Of a DNA stretch of 64,000 bases, positions 22,243-31,289 are shown in pieces. This DNA is from SAR86 cluster bacterium AG-390-O18. GTDB lineage: Bacteria; Pseudomonadota; Gammaproteobacteria; Magnimaribacterales; AG-339-G14. The stretch lies in NCBI GenBank assembly GCA_003279605.1, contig QCHF01000001.1, positions 276,075-340,074 on the forward strand, in the 5' to 3' direction. Under the pieces are notes generated by a model. That model had not been told where the DNA came from. It ran no database searches and saw nothing but the letters and a program-made list of their open reading frames with translations. Numbering within the stretch: the stretch's first letter is position 1; each line of letters starts with the position of its first letter. The position numbers and the translations under genes were made by a program.

Positions 22243-23217
22243 TTAACTAATTTTATTCAGTCTTTCTTTTGATGATTGATATTCAGAAACTAATTTATCA
22301 ACAGTGTCCTTTACAGAGGTTATTTCTTTTATAGATCCAATTCCTTGACCAGATCCCCAAATATCTTTCCAAGCTTTTTTTGAATTATCACCTGAAAGGC
22401 CTGAACTGCCAAAGTTCATATCGTTCTTATCTGCATGGGGAAGATTATCTGGATCCAATCCAGCATTTACTACACTAGGTTTTAAATAATTTCCATTAAC
22501 ACCAGTAAAAGTGGGGCTGTACATGATGTCGTTGGCAGCACTATCAACTATCATTTGCTTATACCCAGGAGAAGCATTAGCTTCCTTTGTAGCAATAAAT
22601 CGTGTTCCAATGTAAGCATAATCTGCACCTAAAGCTTGAGCAGATAATACTGAAGAACCTTCAGAGATACTTCCAGACAAAGCAATTGGGCCATCAAAAA
22701 ACTCTCTTACTTCTCTTACTAATGCAAATGGACTTAATGTTCCGGCATGACCTCCGGCTCCAGCACAGACTAAGATTAATCCATCTGCGCCTTCATCTAC
22801 AGCTTTCTTTGCATGCCTAACATTTATAACGTCATGCATTACAACGCCTCCATAACTATGAATAGAATCAACAACAAATTTGGGGGCTCTTAGACTAGTT
22901 ATAACCATTGGCACTTTATGTTTTACGCAAACATCTACATCATGTTCAAGCCTATCATTAGAACTATGGCATATTTGGTTAACAGCAAATGGAGAAACAA
23001 TTTCATTTGGATTATCTTTTTTAAATTGTTCTAATTCTGATGATATTTTAATAATCCATTTTTCAAGTTCTTCAGCCGGCCGTGCATTTAAAGCAGGAAA
23101 TGAACCTATTACACCAGCTTTGCATTGAGCAATTACAAGTTCTGGATATGAAATAATAAAAAGAGGTGCAGCCAATACCGGCAATCTAGTTTCTTTGAAA
23201 AGCTCTGAAACAGACAT
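22243..23217 (-). CDS. Nitronate monooxygenase family protein
   Basis: PVLAAPLFIISYPELVIAQCKAGVIGSFPALNARP, GAGGHAGTLSPFALV, GADYAYIGTRFIAT (NMO/2-nitropropane dioxygenase motifs). ATG at 23217. Confidence 0.9.
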   Translation of the reverse strand: MSVSELFKETRLPVLAAPLFIISYPELVIAQCKAGVIGSFPALNARPAEELEKWIIKISSELEQFKKDNPNEIVSPFAVNQICHSSNDRLEHDVDVCVKHKVPMVITSLRAPKFVVDSIHSYGGVVMHDVINVRHAKKAVDEGADGLILVCAGAGGHAGTLSPFALVREVREFFDGPIALSGSISEGSSVLSAQALGADYAYIGTRFIATKEANASPGYKQMIVDSAANDIMYSPTFTGVNGNYLKPSVVNAGLDPDNLPHADKNDMNFGSSGLSGDNSKKAWKDIWGSGQGIGSIKEITSVKDTVDKLVSEYQSSKERLNKIS

Positions 23218-23339
23218 TACTGTGTAGCCACCCAAAAGACTATAATTCCTGTAATTGCAAGAATAATCAAAACAGACATAAGTGAATCTAGCTTGCTATC
23301 TTCATTAGCTATTTTTTCGTTAAAATTATTTTCAGTCAT
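23217..23339 (-). CDS. Small single-TM protein, 40 aa
   Basis: Own translation: MTENNFNEKIANEDSKLDSLMSVLIILAITGIIVFWVATQ*; stop overlaps the start of the downstream nitronate monooxygenase gene. Confidence 0.55.
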   Translation of the reverse strand: MTENNFNEKIANEDSKLDSLMSVLIILAITGIIVFWVATQ

Positions 23340-24319
23340 ACACAATCCTCACTCTACCAATTTGATTTCCTTTTAATATTTTCTCTATTTCGTTCGGAAG
23401 TTCATCCAAAGAAATATCTTTTATGTTTTCATCAATTTTTTCTAGTTTCCATGAAGATGAAAAGTTACTCCATATTTCCTTTTTTACGTCTATTAAAGAT
23501 TCTGCAGAGTCTATACCGAAAAGACTTAATCCTCTAAGAATAAAAGGAAATATACTTGTATCTAAGGATAATCCGCCTACCATTCCACAACATGCAATAG
23601 CCGCTCTTTGGGATGTCGAGCAAATTAAATTTGCAAGGATTTTTCCACCTACAGCATCAATTCCTCCAGAATATATAGGTTTTTTGTAAAGGTGAAATTA
23701 GATCTAAATCTAGAGAATTTCTGTCGATTACTTGATTTGCACCCAAGTTTTTTAGAAATTCTTCTTGATCTAATTTTCCAGTTATTGCCGTCACATTGAA
23801 ACCTAATTTTTTAAACAGCATCAAGGCAATAATTCCTACTCCACCAGTAACTCCGGAAACAAAAACATCTCCATCCTCAGGCTTTAATCCATGCGCTAGA
23901 AGTTTTCTTAAACATAAGCCAGCTGTTAAACCTGCTGTTCCAAAAGCCATTGATTCAGAAAGAGATAGATTATCAGGTTTTTTAACAATCCATTCTTGAG
24001 GAACTTTTATATATTCTCCAAAACCTCCAAAAGTATTCATGCCCATGTCATAACCAGTAACAATAACTTCATCTCCTGATTTAAATTTATTTCCGGAAGT
24101 TTCTTCAATGATACCGGCTGCATCAATTCCAGGAGTATGAGGATATTTTCTAGTCACCCCCTTATTTCCAGAAGCAGAAAGTGCATCTTTATAATTTAAA
24201 GAAGAATATTTGACCTTTATTAGAGTGTCATTGTCGGGAAGATCTGTAATATCTTTTTTTTCAATTGAATTGATAAAAGTTTTATTGTCTTCAGATGTAA
24301 TTAGAGCTCGATAATCCAT
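23332..24319 (-). pseudogene. acuI: Acrylyl-CoA reductase / YhdH-family quinone oxidoreductase, frameshifted
   Basis: Two ORFs (23657-24319 N-term; 23332-23583 C-term) join into a full MDR protein if one A is dropped from a 6-A run (+ strand 23680-23685): ...SPLQK|PIYSGGIDAVGGKILANLI...AAIACCGMVGGLSLDTSIFPFILRG. Confidence 0.85.
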
Positions 24320-24549
24320 ATCAAAAAACTTATTTAAACATAGACAGAACCTCTTAAAAAGGTTTTATAAGATATTAAAAAACCTCATCAATAATTGTGC
24401 ACTGAAAATTACCATCAATTAATAGCTTTCTTTATAAAAAGCACTTTTATGTTACAAAAAGTAAGCTTTTGAAGAAAAGTACTGGCAGAAATCTCTAATT
24501 TTTACACTTGTATAATTATTTTTTTTTAAATTTTTAAAAAGGAGTATTC

Positions 24550-25179
24550 ATGAATATTTTAAAAAAAATGTTTTTTACTTTATTTCTTTCAATAAGTAGT
24601 TTTAGTTTTGCAGAAGTTTCCTTGTCTGGAAATATTGCATTAACTACTGATTATGTTTGGAGAGGAATGACACAAAATGCAGGTGACCCATCTGTAAGTG
24701 GTGGTTTTGATCTTGAAGATGATAGCGGGTTTTATTTTGGCGCTTGGGCAGCAAATGTTTTAGCTTCAGATGGCTCAGCTACAGGTTCTTTAGAACTTGA
24801 TGGTTATCTAGGATATACGGGTTCCTTAGGTGAAAATGCTGGATACGATGTAGGTTATATCGCTTATACATACCCTGGTGTAGATTCTTGGGATTTTGAA
24901 GAGGCATACATATCTTTTGATTTTTATGGTGTATATGTGATGTATGCTGCAGGAGAAGGCCCAGCAAACAATTATGCTGAGATTGGTTATTCAGTTGATG
25001 CTGGTCCTGGTAGTTTTTCAATTTCTTATGGAGATTACGAAAATACAGGAACTAACTATCTAGTTGGTTATGATTGGACTGTTGGTGACTTTACTTTAGG
25101 TTTTTACTACACAGACTTTAATCATGAAACTACCTCTGCATCTGACGAAGATGGTGGATATTTCACAATTAGTTACTAG
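24550..25179 (+). CDS. TorF family putative porin, copy 1
   Basis: Signal peptide, LSGNIALTTDYVWRGMTQNAGDPSVSGGFDLED..., alternating beta-strand pattern; GGAGTATT upstream. Confidence 0.85.
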   Translation: MNILKKMFFTLFLSISSFSFAEVSLSGNIALTTDYVWRGMTQNAGDPSVSGGFDLEDDSGFYFGAWAANVLASDGSATGSLELDGYLGYTGSLGENAGYDVGYIAYTYPGVDSWDFEEAYISFDFYGVYVMYAAGEGPANNYAEIGYSVDAGPGSFSISYGDYENTGTNYLVGYDWTVGDFTLGFYYTDFNHETTSASDEDGGYFTISY

Positions 25180-25276
25180 TCAAATATTTAAATCCTCCCA
25201 GTTGCTTACTGGGGGGTCCCAAAAAAACTGAATAGTACGTTTTATTCCCCTTTCTTAGAACTTACTTATCCGGTTT

Positions 25277-25328
25277 ACAAACCTCTTAAAATCTGATGTA
25301 TTTTAAGGGGTTTGTTTGTTTTTTATTA
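25277..25328 (+). terminator. Rho-independent terminator after porin copy 1
   Basis: AAACCTCTTAAAAT-loop-ATTTTAAGGGGTTT followed by GTTTGTTTTTT. Confidence 0.85.
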
Positions 25329-25433
25329 TCTTTTGTGTGTTTTTTAAACAAAAAAACTTAAAAAGTTCTTTTAACAGCCTTTTTTTTGATGTTTAATGCG
25401 TTTATCTTTTATAAATTTATAAACGGAGATGAT

Positions 25434-26069
25434 ATGAAAACAATAAAAATAGCTTTAACAAGCATGTTTTTAGTCTTGAGTTCTTATGCATCCGCAGTAG
25501 AAATTTCCGGAAATGTAGGCTTAAGTAGTGACTACATCTGGCGTGGAATGACTCAAACTAACGGTGACTTAGCAGTTAGCGGAGGATTTGATCTTTCTAC
25601 TGATATGGGTTTTTATCTAGGTACTTGGGCTTCAAATGCTAACGTTACAAACGCTAGTGGAACAGCCTCAATGGAATTAGATATCTATCTAGGTTTCTCT
25701 GGAGAAATGGCAGAAAACATGACTTATAACGTAGGTTATATTTCTGTAATTTATCCTGGAAGCGATGCTGCTGATTTTGAAGAAGCATATGTTGGTTTTG
25801 ATATTTATGGGTTAAGTATTCTTTACTCTGATGGTCAAAACAATGGACCTTCTTATAGCGAAATTGGATATTCTACTGAAGCTGGACCTGGTTCTTTTAG
25901 TATTTCATTTGGTGAATACGAAGATACTGGTGACAACACACTTGTAGGATATGATTGGGGCGTTGGTGACTTCACCATAGGCTTCTATTACTATGACTTT
26001 GAAGCTGATGCTGCTGGATCTATGTCTGATGACGATGGTGCCTATGTATCAATTGGAAGATCATTTTAA
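25434..26069 (+). CDS. TorF family putative porin, copy 2
   Basis: ATG at 25434 after GGAGATGAT; signal peptide; ISGNVGLSSDYIWRGMTQTNGDLAVSGGFDLS, closely similar to copy 1. ORF track start is 25386. Confidence 0.87.
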   Translation: MKTIKIALTSMFLVLSSYASAVEISGNVGLSSDYIWRGMTQTNGDLAVSGGFDLSTDMGFYLGTWASNANVTNASGTASMELDIYLGFSGEMAENMTYNVGYISVIYPGSDAADFEEAYVGFDIYGLSILYSDGQNNGPSYSEIGYSTEAGPGSFSISFGEYEDTGDNTLVGYDWGVGDFTIGFYYYDFEADAAGSMSDDDGAYVSIGRSF

Positions 26070-26090
26070 GAACTTTTTAAGTTAAAATTA

Positions 26091-26119
26091 AAGCCTCTCT
26101 TTGTGAGAGGCTTTTTTTT
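26091..26119 (+). terminator. Rho-independent terminator abutting the start codon of porin copy 3
   Basis: AAGCCTCTC-TTTGT-GAGAGGCTT then TTTTTT, directly followed by ATG at 26120. Confidence 0.85.
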
Positions 26120-26764
26120 ATGAAAACCTTTCGTATTTTTATCTTAATAATCTTTTCAAATTTATTGATTTCTGAAAGTGAAATCGAATTCTCACTAAAC
26201 AGTGATTCAATTTGGAGAGGTATTACACAAAACAATGGAAAGCCAACTGTTGGAGCTAATGTTTATTTTTCTCTGGAAAATGGTTTTTTTTCTGGGGCAT
26301 GGATTGAAAATTGTTGTTCAGAAAATTCGTCTTATCCAAATAGAGAAATAGGATATGAATTTGGATATCAAAAAAACTTAAATGAAGAAATATATTTTTC
26401 TGTGAATTATGTAGGAACGAATTATCCAAATTCTAAACTCAACAATTATGACGAAATTAAAACAAATATTGCTTTTTTTAATTTCTATATATCTTATTTC
26501 ATAGGCTTAAATAGTTTTCCTGATTATTATGAAATTTCATATAACTATGATTTTAAAAATATTTCACTTTATTTATCTTATGGTGATTTTGATTCTTATA
26601 AAAATGATTATTTTTCTAATGGATCAAACTATGCTTTTGGAATAAATACTCTACAGAAGGGTTTTTCTATATCGCTTGATTATTATTTTTATAATGCAAA
26701 AGCTTCTAGTGATTTAGATGATGACGGACTAGTATTTTCAATTTCTAAGAAGACATCCTTTTAA
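26120..26764 (+). CDS. TorF-like porin, divergent copy 3
   Basis: Signal peptide, FSLNSDSIWRGITQNNGKPTVGANVYFSLENGFFSGAWIEN; retains the WRG-TQ-NG motif and overall length but diverged. Confidence 0.75.
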   Translation: MKTFRIFILIIFSNLLISESEIEFSLNSDSIWRGITQNNGKPTVGANVYFSLENGFFSGAWIENCCSENSSYPNREIGYEFGYQKNLNEEIYFSVNYVGTNYPNSKLNNYDEIKTNIAFFNFYISYFIGLNSFPDYYEISYNYDFKNISLYLSYGDFDSYKNDYFSNGSNYAFGINTLQKGFSISLDYYFYNAKASSDLDDDGLVFSISKKTSF

Positions 26765-28145
26765 AAATTTTTTCACTTCCATAAGGTATTAGAATAAAAG
26801 TAAGAATATTTTCTTCAATATTACTTAAATCTTTAATTTTCAATTTATTGCAGTACTGTTTGAGATTTTCTTTAAAGTCTTCAAACTTTTCTTTAAGTAA
26901 ATCTGCAGGACGTTCAGTAATATTGTTTTTTTGTTCTAAAGCTTTTTTAAATAAATTTGTATTTATTTCCCCTGGAAGTTTTCCATAATAACCCAGAATA
27001 AGATCAATTATTTCTATTGATAATGTTTCATATCTTTCATTAAGGATATTGGAAAGAGCCTGTGCTCCTATGATTTGCGATGCTGGAGTTACCAGTGGAA
27101 CAAAGCCAACATCTTTTCGTACCTCATAAATCTCAGATACGACGTCATCTAGAAGCTCCTCCTTACCAAGATTTTTTAATTGTGTTTCTAAATTAGATAA
27201 CATTCCTCCTGGTACTTGATTGATAAGCATTTGCAAGTCTACGCCTTTCATACTACCTTCAAATTCCTTGTATTTATCTCTTATCGTTTTGAAATATTCT
27301 GAGATTTTTAACAAATCATTCAAATTAATATCCACATCAATATTTTTTTCATTTAGTAAATAAATCATGGTCTCTGTAGCGGAATGCCCATAACCCATAC
27401 TCATTGATGAAATAGAAGTATCGATATTATCAACCCCTGCTTCAACTGCCCTCATATTTGTTAAATTAGACATGCCGGTTGTAGCATGGGTATGAAGATG
27501 AACAGGAATTGATATTTCTTTTTTTAATTTAGAAATTAAATTATAAGCAAATTCAGGGCTTAAAATTCCTGACATATCCTTTATACATAGTGAATTACAA
27601 TCTAAATCCTCAATTTCTTTAGCTAAATCAACCCAAGTTTGAAGTGTGTGAACAGGACTTATTGTGTAAGCTATTGTACCCTGTGCATGCTTGCCGTTCT
27701 TTTTAACTATTTCTACGCTATGTTTTATATTTCTCAGATCATTAAGTGCATCAAAAATTCTAAAAATATCAATTCCATTGAGAACAGACTTTTCAATAAA
27801 TTTAGAGACTATCTCATCGCTATAATGTTTGTAACCAACTAAATTTTGCCCCCTTAAAAGCATTTGTTGTTTTGTTTTTGGCATAGCTTTTTTAAATTCT
27901 CTCAATCTTTCCCAAGGATCCTCATCCAAATAACGTACACAAGAATCAAAAATAGCCCCTCCCCAGCTCTCAATAGAGGAATAACCTATATCATCTAATT
28001 TAGAAGCAATAGGAATTATGTCTTCTAGCTTTAAACGAGTCGAAAGCAGAGATTGATTTCCATCTCTAAGAACAACCTCCGTAATACCTATTTTTTTATT
28101 CACTGTTTGAAAAATTTTGTAATTGTTGAGATAAAAATTTACCAA
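26745..28145 (-). CDS. Carboxyltransferase (OadA / pyruvate carboxylase subunit B family) lacking the biotinyl domain
   Basis: ITEVVLRDGNQSLLSTRLKLEDIIPIASKLD, LRGQNLVGYKHYSDE, SLCIKDMSGILSP, VHLHTHATTGMS; ends at 466 aa with no biotinyl MKM motif. True start probably GTG near 28103. Confidence 0.88.
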   Translation of the reverse strand: MVNFYLNNYKIFQTVNKKIGITEVVLRDGNQSLLSTRLKLEDIIPIASKLDDIGYSSIESWGGAIFDSCVRYLDEDPWERLREFKKAMPKTKQQMLLRGQNLVGYKHYSDEIVSKFIEKSVLNGIDIFRIFDALNDLRNIKHSVEIVKKNGKHAQGTIAYTISPVHTLQTWVDLAKEIEDLDCNSLCIKDMSGILSPEFAYNLISKLKKEISIPVHLHTHATTGMSNLTNMRAVEAGVDNIDTSISSMSMGYGHSATETMIYLLNEKNIDVDINLNDLLKISEYFKTIRDKYKEFEGSMKGVDLQMLINQVPGGMLSNLETQLKNLGKEELLDDVVSEIYEVRKDVGFVPLVTPASQIIGAQALSNILNERYETLSIEIIDLILGYYGKLPGEINTNLFKKALEQKNNITERPADLLKEKFEDFKENLKQYCNKLKIKDLSNIEENILTFILIPYGSEKIFKRMSS

Positions 28146-29067
28146 CTATGCTTGGTAATGCATAAGTTAAATCATGATGACCATTTTTAACTACTTTATA
28201 ATTTATCTCTGGATAATCAGATTTTAGATGACTCAAACCATCAAAGGGCACAATCTCATCTTCATCGCCCCAAATAACAGAGGAATCTATTTTTTTCTTT
28301 CCTAATTCTTGATACATCTTTTGAGTATTAAATAAATTGAAATTATTTGCCGTTGAAATAAGAGACCTTGTAAAGCCCTCATACTTCATCTGTTCTTTGT
28401 AAACCCTATTTAATTCTTCTTGAGATAGCCTATTCTCATCTTCATCAGTTGTTAGTTCGATGGATGAATTACCTCCATACATTAAAGATGGAAATACAAT
28501 AGAAATATATTTGCTGACAAACGGAAAATTTAGAATCTTAAGATAAAAATTTGATTGAGATTTTCTTTTAAACATATATCCAGCAGGAGCTATAAAATTA
28601 ATAGACTTAACTTTGTCTGGATTTTCATTAGCAAAATATCCAACAATTGGACCACCCATAGAATAACCAATGAGATGAACTTTCTGTTCTATCTTTAGAT
28701 AATCAATTAATTCTAAAAGTGTTGAGATGTAAAAATCTTTGGTGTAATCAACTTTTGGTCTTGACGAAAAACCCCTTCCATAATGATCATAAGTAACAAT
28801 GTCATACCCAGCATCAGTCAAATAAGGAATAATTCCCTTCCAAACAATACTCGGAGTGGAAAAACCATGTACCAAAACAACAATCTGTCCTATAGGATTA
28901 CTCGAAGAAAATTCTTGATAAAAAATATTCCCATTTTTTAATTCTGCAAATTTTCCATATTCAGGTTTAATAATTTTGGACGGATTTTTTAATTTAATTG
29001 ACGAATAGATATATGGAACAAAGATGATAAATAGAATTAAAAAAACAGAAAATAAAAAAAAATTCAC
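28096..29067 (-). CDS. Alpha/beta hydrolase
   Basis: VVLVHGFSTPSIVWKGIIPYL, GRGFSSRP, LIGYSMGGPIVGYFA nucleophile elbow, catalytic-His region NGHHDL. Confidence 0.9.
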   Translation of the reverse strand: MNFFLFSVFLILFIIFVPYIYSSIKLKNPSKIIKPEYGKFAELKNGNIFYQEFSSSNPIGQIVVLVHGFSTPSIVWKGIIPYLTDAGYDIVTYDHYGRGFSSRPKVDYTKDFYISTLLELIDYLKIEQKVHLIGYSMGGPIVGYFANENPDKVKSINFIAPAGYMFKRKSQSNFYLKILNFPFVSKYISIVFPSLMYGGNSSIELTTDEDENRLSQEELNRVYKEQMKYEGFTRSLISTANNFNLFNTQKMYQELGKKKIDSSVIWGDEDEIVPFDGLSHLKSDYPEINYKVVKNGHHDLTYALPSIVGKFLSQQLQNFSNSE

Positions 29068-29103
29068 CTATTCATCATAAATCCTAATATCATTTTTTTC
29101 TAT

Positions 29104-29841
29104 ATGAAAAATAGTTTTCAAAAAGATATTTTTATTGGCTTATCTCATAGGGGCAATTCTAAAAAATTTATTGAGAATAGCTTTGAAGCTTTTAATTCTG
29201 TCATTCAAATGGGTTATAAATACATAGAAACTGATTTAAGAATGACTCTAGATAGAGAAGTTATAGCTTTTCATGATCCAGATTTAAAGAGGTTATTCAA
29301 GCTTGACTTGCAGGTAAAAGATCTTACATTCAAGGAAATAGCTAATTTGTTTAGAGAAAAAAATTGTAGCTTACTTACTCTTGAGGATGCTTTGAAGAAA
29401 TTTCCTGACATATATTTTAATATTGATTTAAAAATTAAAGACGTAGTACAAGATAGTATTAAAGTTGTTGCAGATTTAAATGCATTCGAAAGAGTTTGCT
29501 TTGCTTCCTTTCATTCAAGTCACACTGAAAATGTATTACACCATAATCAAAACGCAATCGTTTCAATGGGTATGAAAGATGTAGCTCTATTTAAGTTTTT
29601 TAAACTCTATAATAAGAACATCAAAATTATACAAATCCCTCTTAGATGGAAAGGAATTAAAGTAATGACAAGAAATTTAATCCAAAAAGCAGATAAAAGT
29701 AACTTATTAGTCCACGTGTGGACAGTAAATGATAGAGACACAATTAATTACTTAATAGATGTTGGAGTTAATGGGATTGTTACTGATGAGCCAGAATTGC
29801 TAATGGAAGTAATGAAAGAAAGAGATCTAATCTCTGACTAA
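29104..29841 (+). CDS. Glycerophosphodiester phosphodiesterase family protein
   Basis: LSHRGNSKKFIENSFEAFNSVIQMGYKYIETDLRMTLDREVIAFHDPDLKR; VHVWTVND...GVNGIVTDEPELL. Confidence 0.93.
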   Translation: MKNSFQKDIFIGLSHRGNSKKFIENSFEAFNSVIQMGYKYIETDLRMTLDREVIAFHDPDLKRLFKLDLQVKDLTFKEIANLFREKNCSLLTLEDALKKFPDIYFNIDLKIKDVVQDSIKVVADLNAFERVCFASFHSSHTENVLHHNQNAIVSMGMKDVALFKFFKLYNKNIKIIQIPLRWKGIKVMTRNLIQKADKSNLLVHVWTVNDRDTINYLIDVGVNGIVTDEPELLMEVMKERDLISD

Positions 29842-31095
29842 ACTTGCTCTAGGTACATAGAATAAAATTAAGATTCCAGGAATGAATAGAATTAATAAAC
29901 TTATAATTCCAGCTTTAGGATTATTGAATATATAAGCCATCCAGCCTACTAAAGCTGGACCAACTACAACAGCAGATTTTCCAATCAAATTGTAAAAGCC
30001 AAAAAATTCAGTAGCCTTTTCTTGGGGTATTAATCTGCTAAATATTGTCCTGCTTACCGATTGAACGCCTCCTTGAACTAATCCAACAAGTCCAGCAAGA
30101 ATAAAAAAGTCCGTAGCACTCGTAATAAATAAACTGTAAATACAAATAAAAATATAAATCAAAATTCCAACTACTAGCATATTAAATAATCCAAATTTTT
30201 CCGCTAAATACCCATATGCGAAGGTTGCAGGAAAGCCAATAAATTGAGTAAAAATTAAAGCAATTATTAATTTAGAAGAATCAAACCCCAAGTCTGTTCC
30301 ATATGCAACAGCCATTCTCACAATAGTATCTATAGCATCAATGTAAAACCAATATGCTATTAAAAATATCAATACAGGTTTATATTTCTTAATTTCTTTA
30401 AAAGTATTAAAAACCCTTAAAAAAGATTCTTTAAAAGGATTTTTAAAATCCGTAATTTTTTCAAATTTTTGTTGTTTAACAAATAAAAATAAGGGAATTG
30501 AGAACACAAACCACCAGACAGCAACAGAGAGGAAAGAAAACAAAATACCTTCAGTTTGAGAATTTAAATTAAAAAATGAAGGATATAAATACATAGATAC
30601 ATTAATCAAAAATAGGATTCCTCCCCCTAAGTATCCTAGGGCATATCCCATTGAAGAGACGTAATTTCTATCTTCATTAGAGGAAACATCTATCAAAAGA
30701 GAATCATAAAAGATATTTGCTCCAGAAAAACCAATAATCGATAAGCCAAAAATTATTAAACTCCATTGCCAGAATCCATAGGAAATAAAGAAAAGAAAAC
30801 TTGTTGAAATGATTCCTAACAAAGCAAAAATTGACAAAAAAAGCTTTTTCTTACGAGATAAATCAGCCATTGCTCCTAGTAAAGGAGCAATCAAAACAAT
30901 AATTAGCCCTGCTACGGAACTTGCAGTTCCTAGTAAAGCAGTTGAGGTAGCATCATCAAGATCACCTGCCCAATAAGATTTAAAAAAAAGAGGAAAAAAG
31001 CCTGCCAAGACAGTAGTAGCAAAAACAGAATTTGCCCAATCATAAAGAGACCAAGAAAATTTTTCTCTAAAGGTATATCTTTTAGTGACAATCAT
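29827..31095 (-). CDS. MFS transporter, UMF1 (Atg22-like) family
   Basis: SWSLYDWANSVFATTVLAGFFPLFFKSYW and LVGLVQGGVQSVSRTIFSRLIPQEKATEFFGFYN. Confidence 0.9.
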   Translation of the reverse strand: MIVTKRYTFREKFSWSLYDWANSVFATTVLAGFFPLFFKSYWAGDLDDATSTALLGTASSVAGLIIVLIAPLLGAMADLSRKKKLFLSIFALLGIISTSFLFFISYGFWQWSLIIFGLSIIGFSGANIFYDSLLIDVSSNEDRNYVSSMGYALGYLGGGILFLINVSMYLYPSFFNLNSQTEGILFSFLSVAVWWFVFSIPLFLFVKQQKFEKITDFKNPFKESFLRVFNTFKEIKKYKPVLIFLIAYWFYIDAIDTIVRMAVAYGTDLGFDSSKLIIALIFTQFIGFPATFAYGYLAEKFGLFNMLVVGILIYIFICIYSLFITSATDFFILAGLVGLVQGGVQSVSRTIFSRLIPQEKATEFFGFYNLIGKSAVVVGPALVGWMAYIFNNPKAGIISLLILFIPGILILFYVPRASLVRD

Positions 31096-31130
31096 TCTTT
31101 CTAATAGGGATTTTTATGTATTATACCAGC

Positions 31131-31289
31131 ATGAATGATTCTGAAATTACCAAAAATCTAATCGTTTTTTTTCTTCTCATCGCTGGATTGACATTTCTAC
31201 TTGGCCTTCTTGGATACTTCATTCAAGAATCAGATTTCAGGCAGGAAATAGAAGAAGAAAGTAGAGCTAGTTATCTAGAATCTAAATAG
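31131..31289 (+). CDS. Small single-TM protein, 52 aa
   Basis: Own translation: MNDSEITKNLIVFFLLIAGLTFLLGLLGYFIQESDFRQEIEEESRASYLESK*; fills a gap between two convergent/divergent genes. Confidence 0.5.
   Translation: MNDSEITKNLIVFFLLIAGLTFLLGLLGYFIQESDFRQEIEEESRASYLESK

Noticed and set aside
23680-23685. Programmed -1 frameshifting at the A-run in the acuI-like gene
   Set aside because: Joining the two frames needs a +1 shift (loss of one A), and the zero-frame codons (CAA AAA ACC) do not fit the X XXY YYZ -1 slippery arrangement; an indel or transcriptional slippage fits better.
24400-24549. NtrC/sigma-54 control upstream of porin copy 1 (GTGCACTGAAAATTACCAT; CTGGCAGAAATCTC)
   Set aside because: Only partial match to the NtrC palindrome, and the -12 GC element is missing; too weak to claim.
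22602-27842. Track ORFs 22602..22820, 22880..23128, 23423..23689, 23796..23999, 24779..25021, 27639..27842
   Set aside because: Antisense to the nitronate monooxygenase, acuI-like, porin and carboxyltransferase genes; low-complexity or non-protein-like composition.
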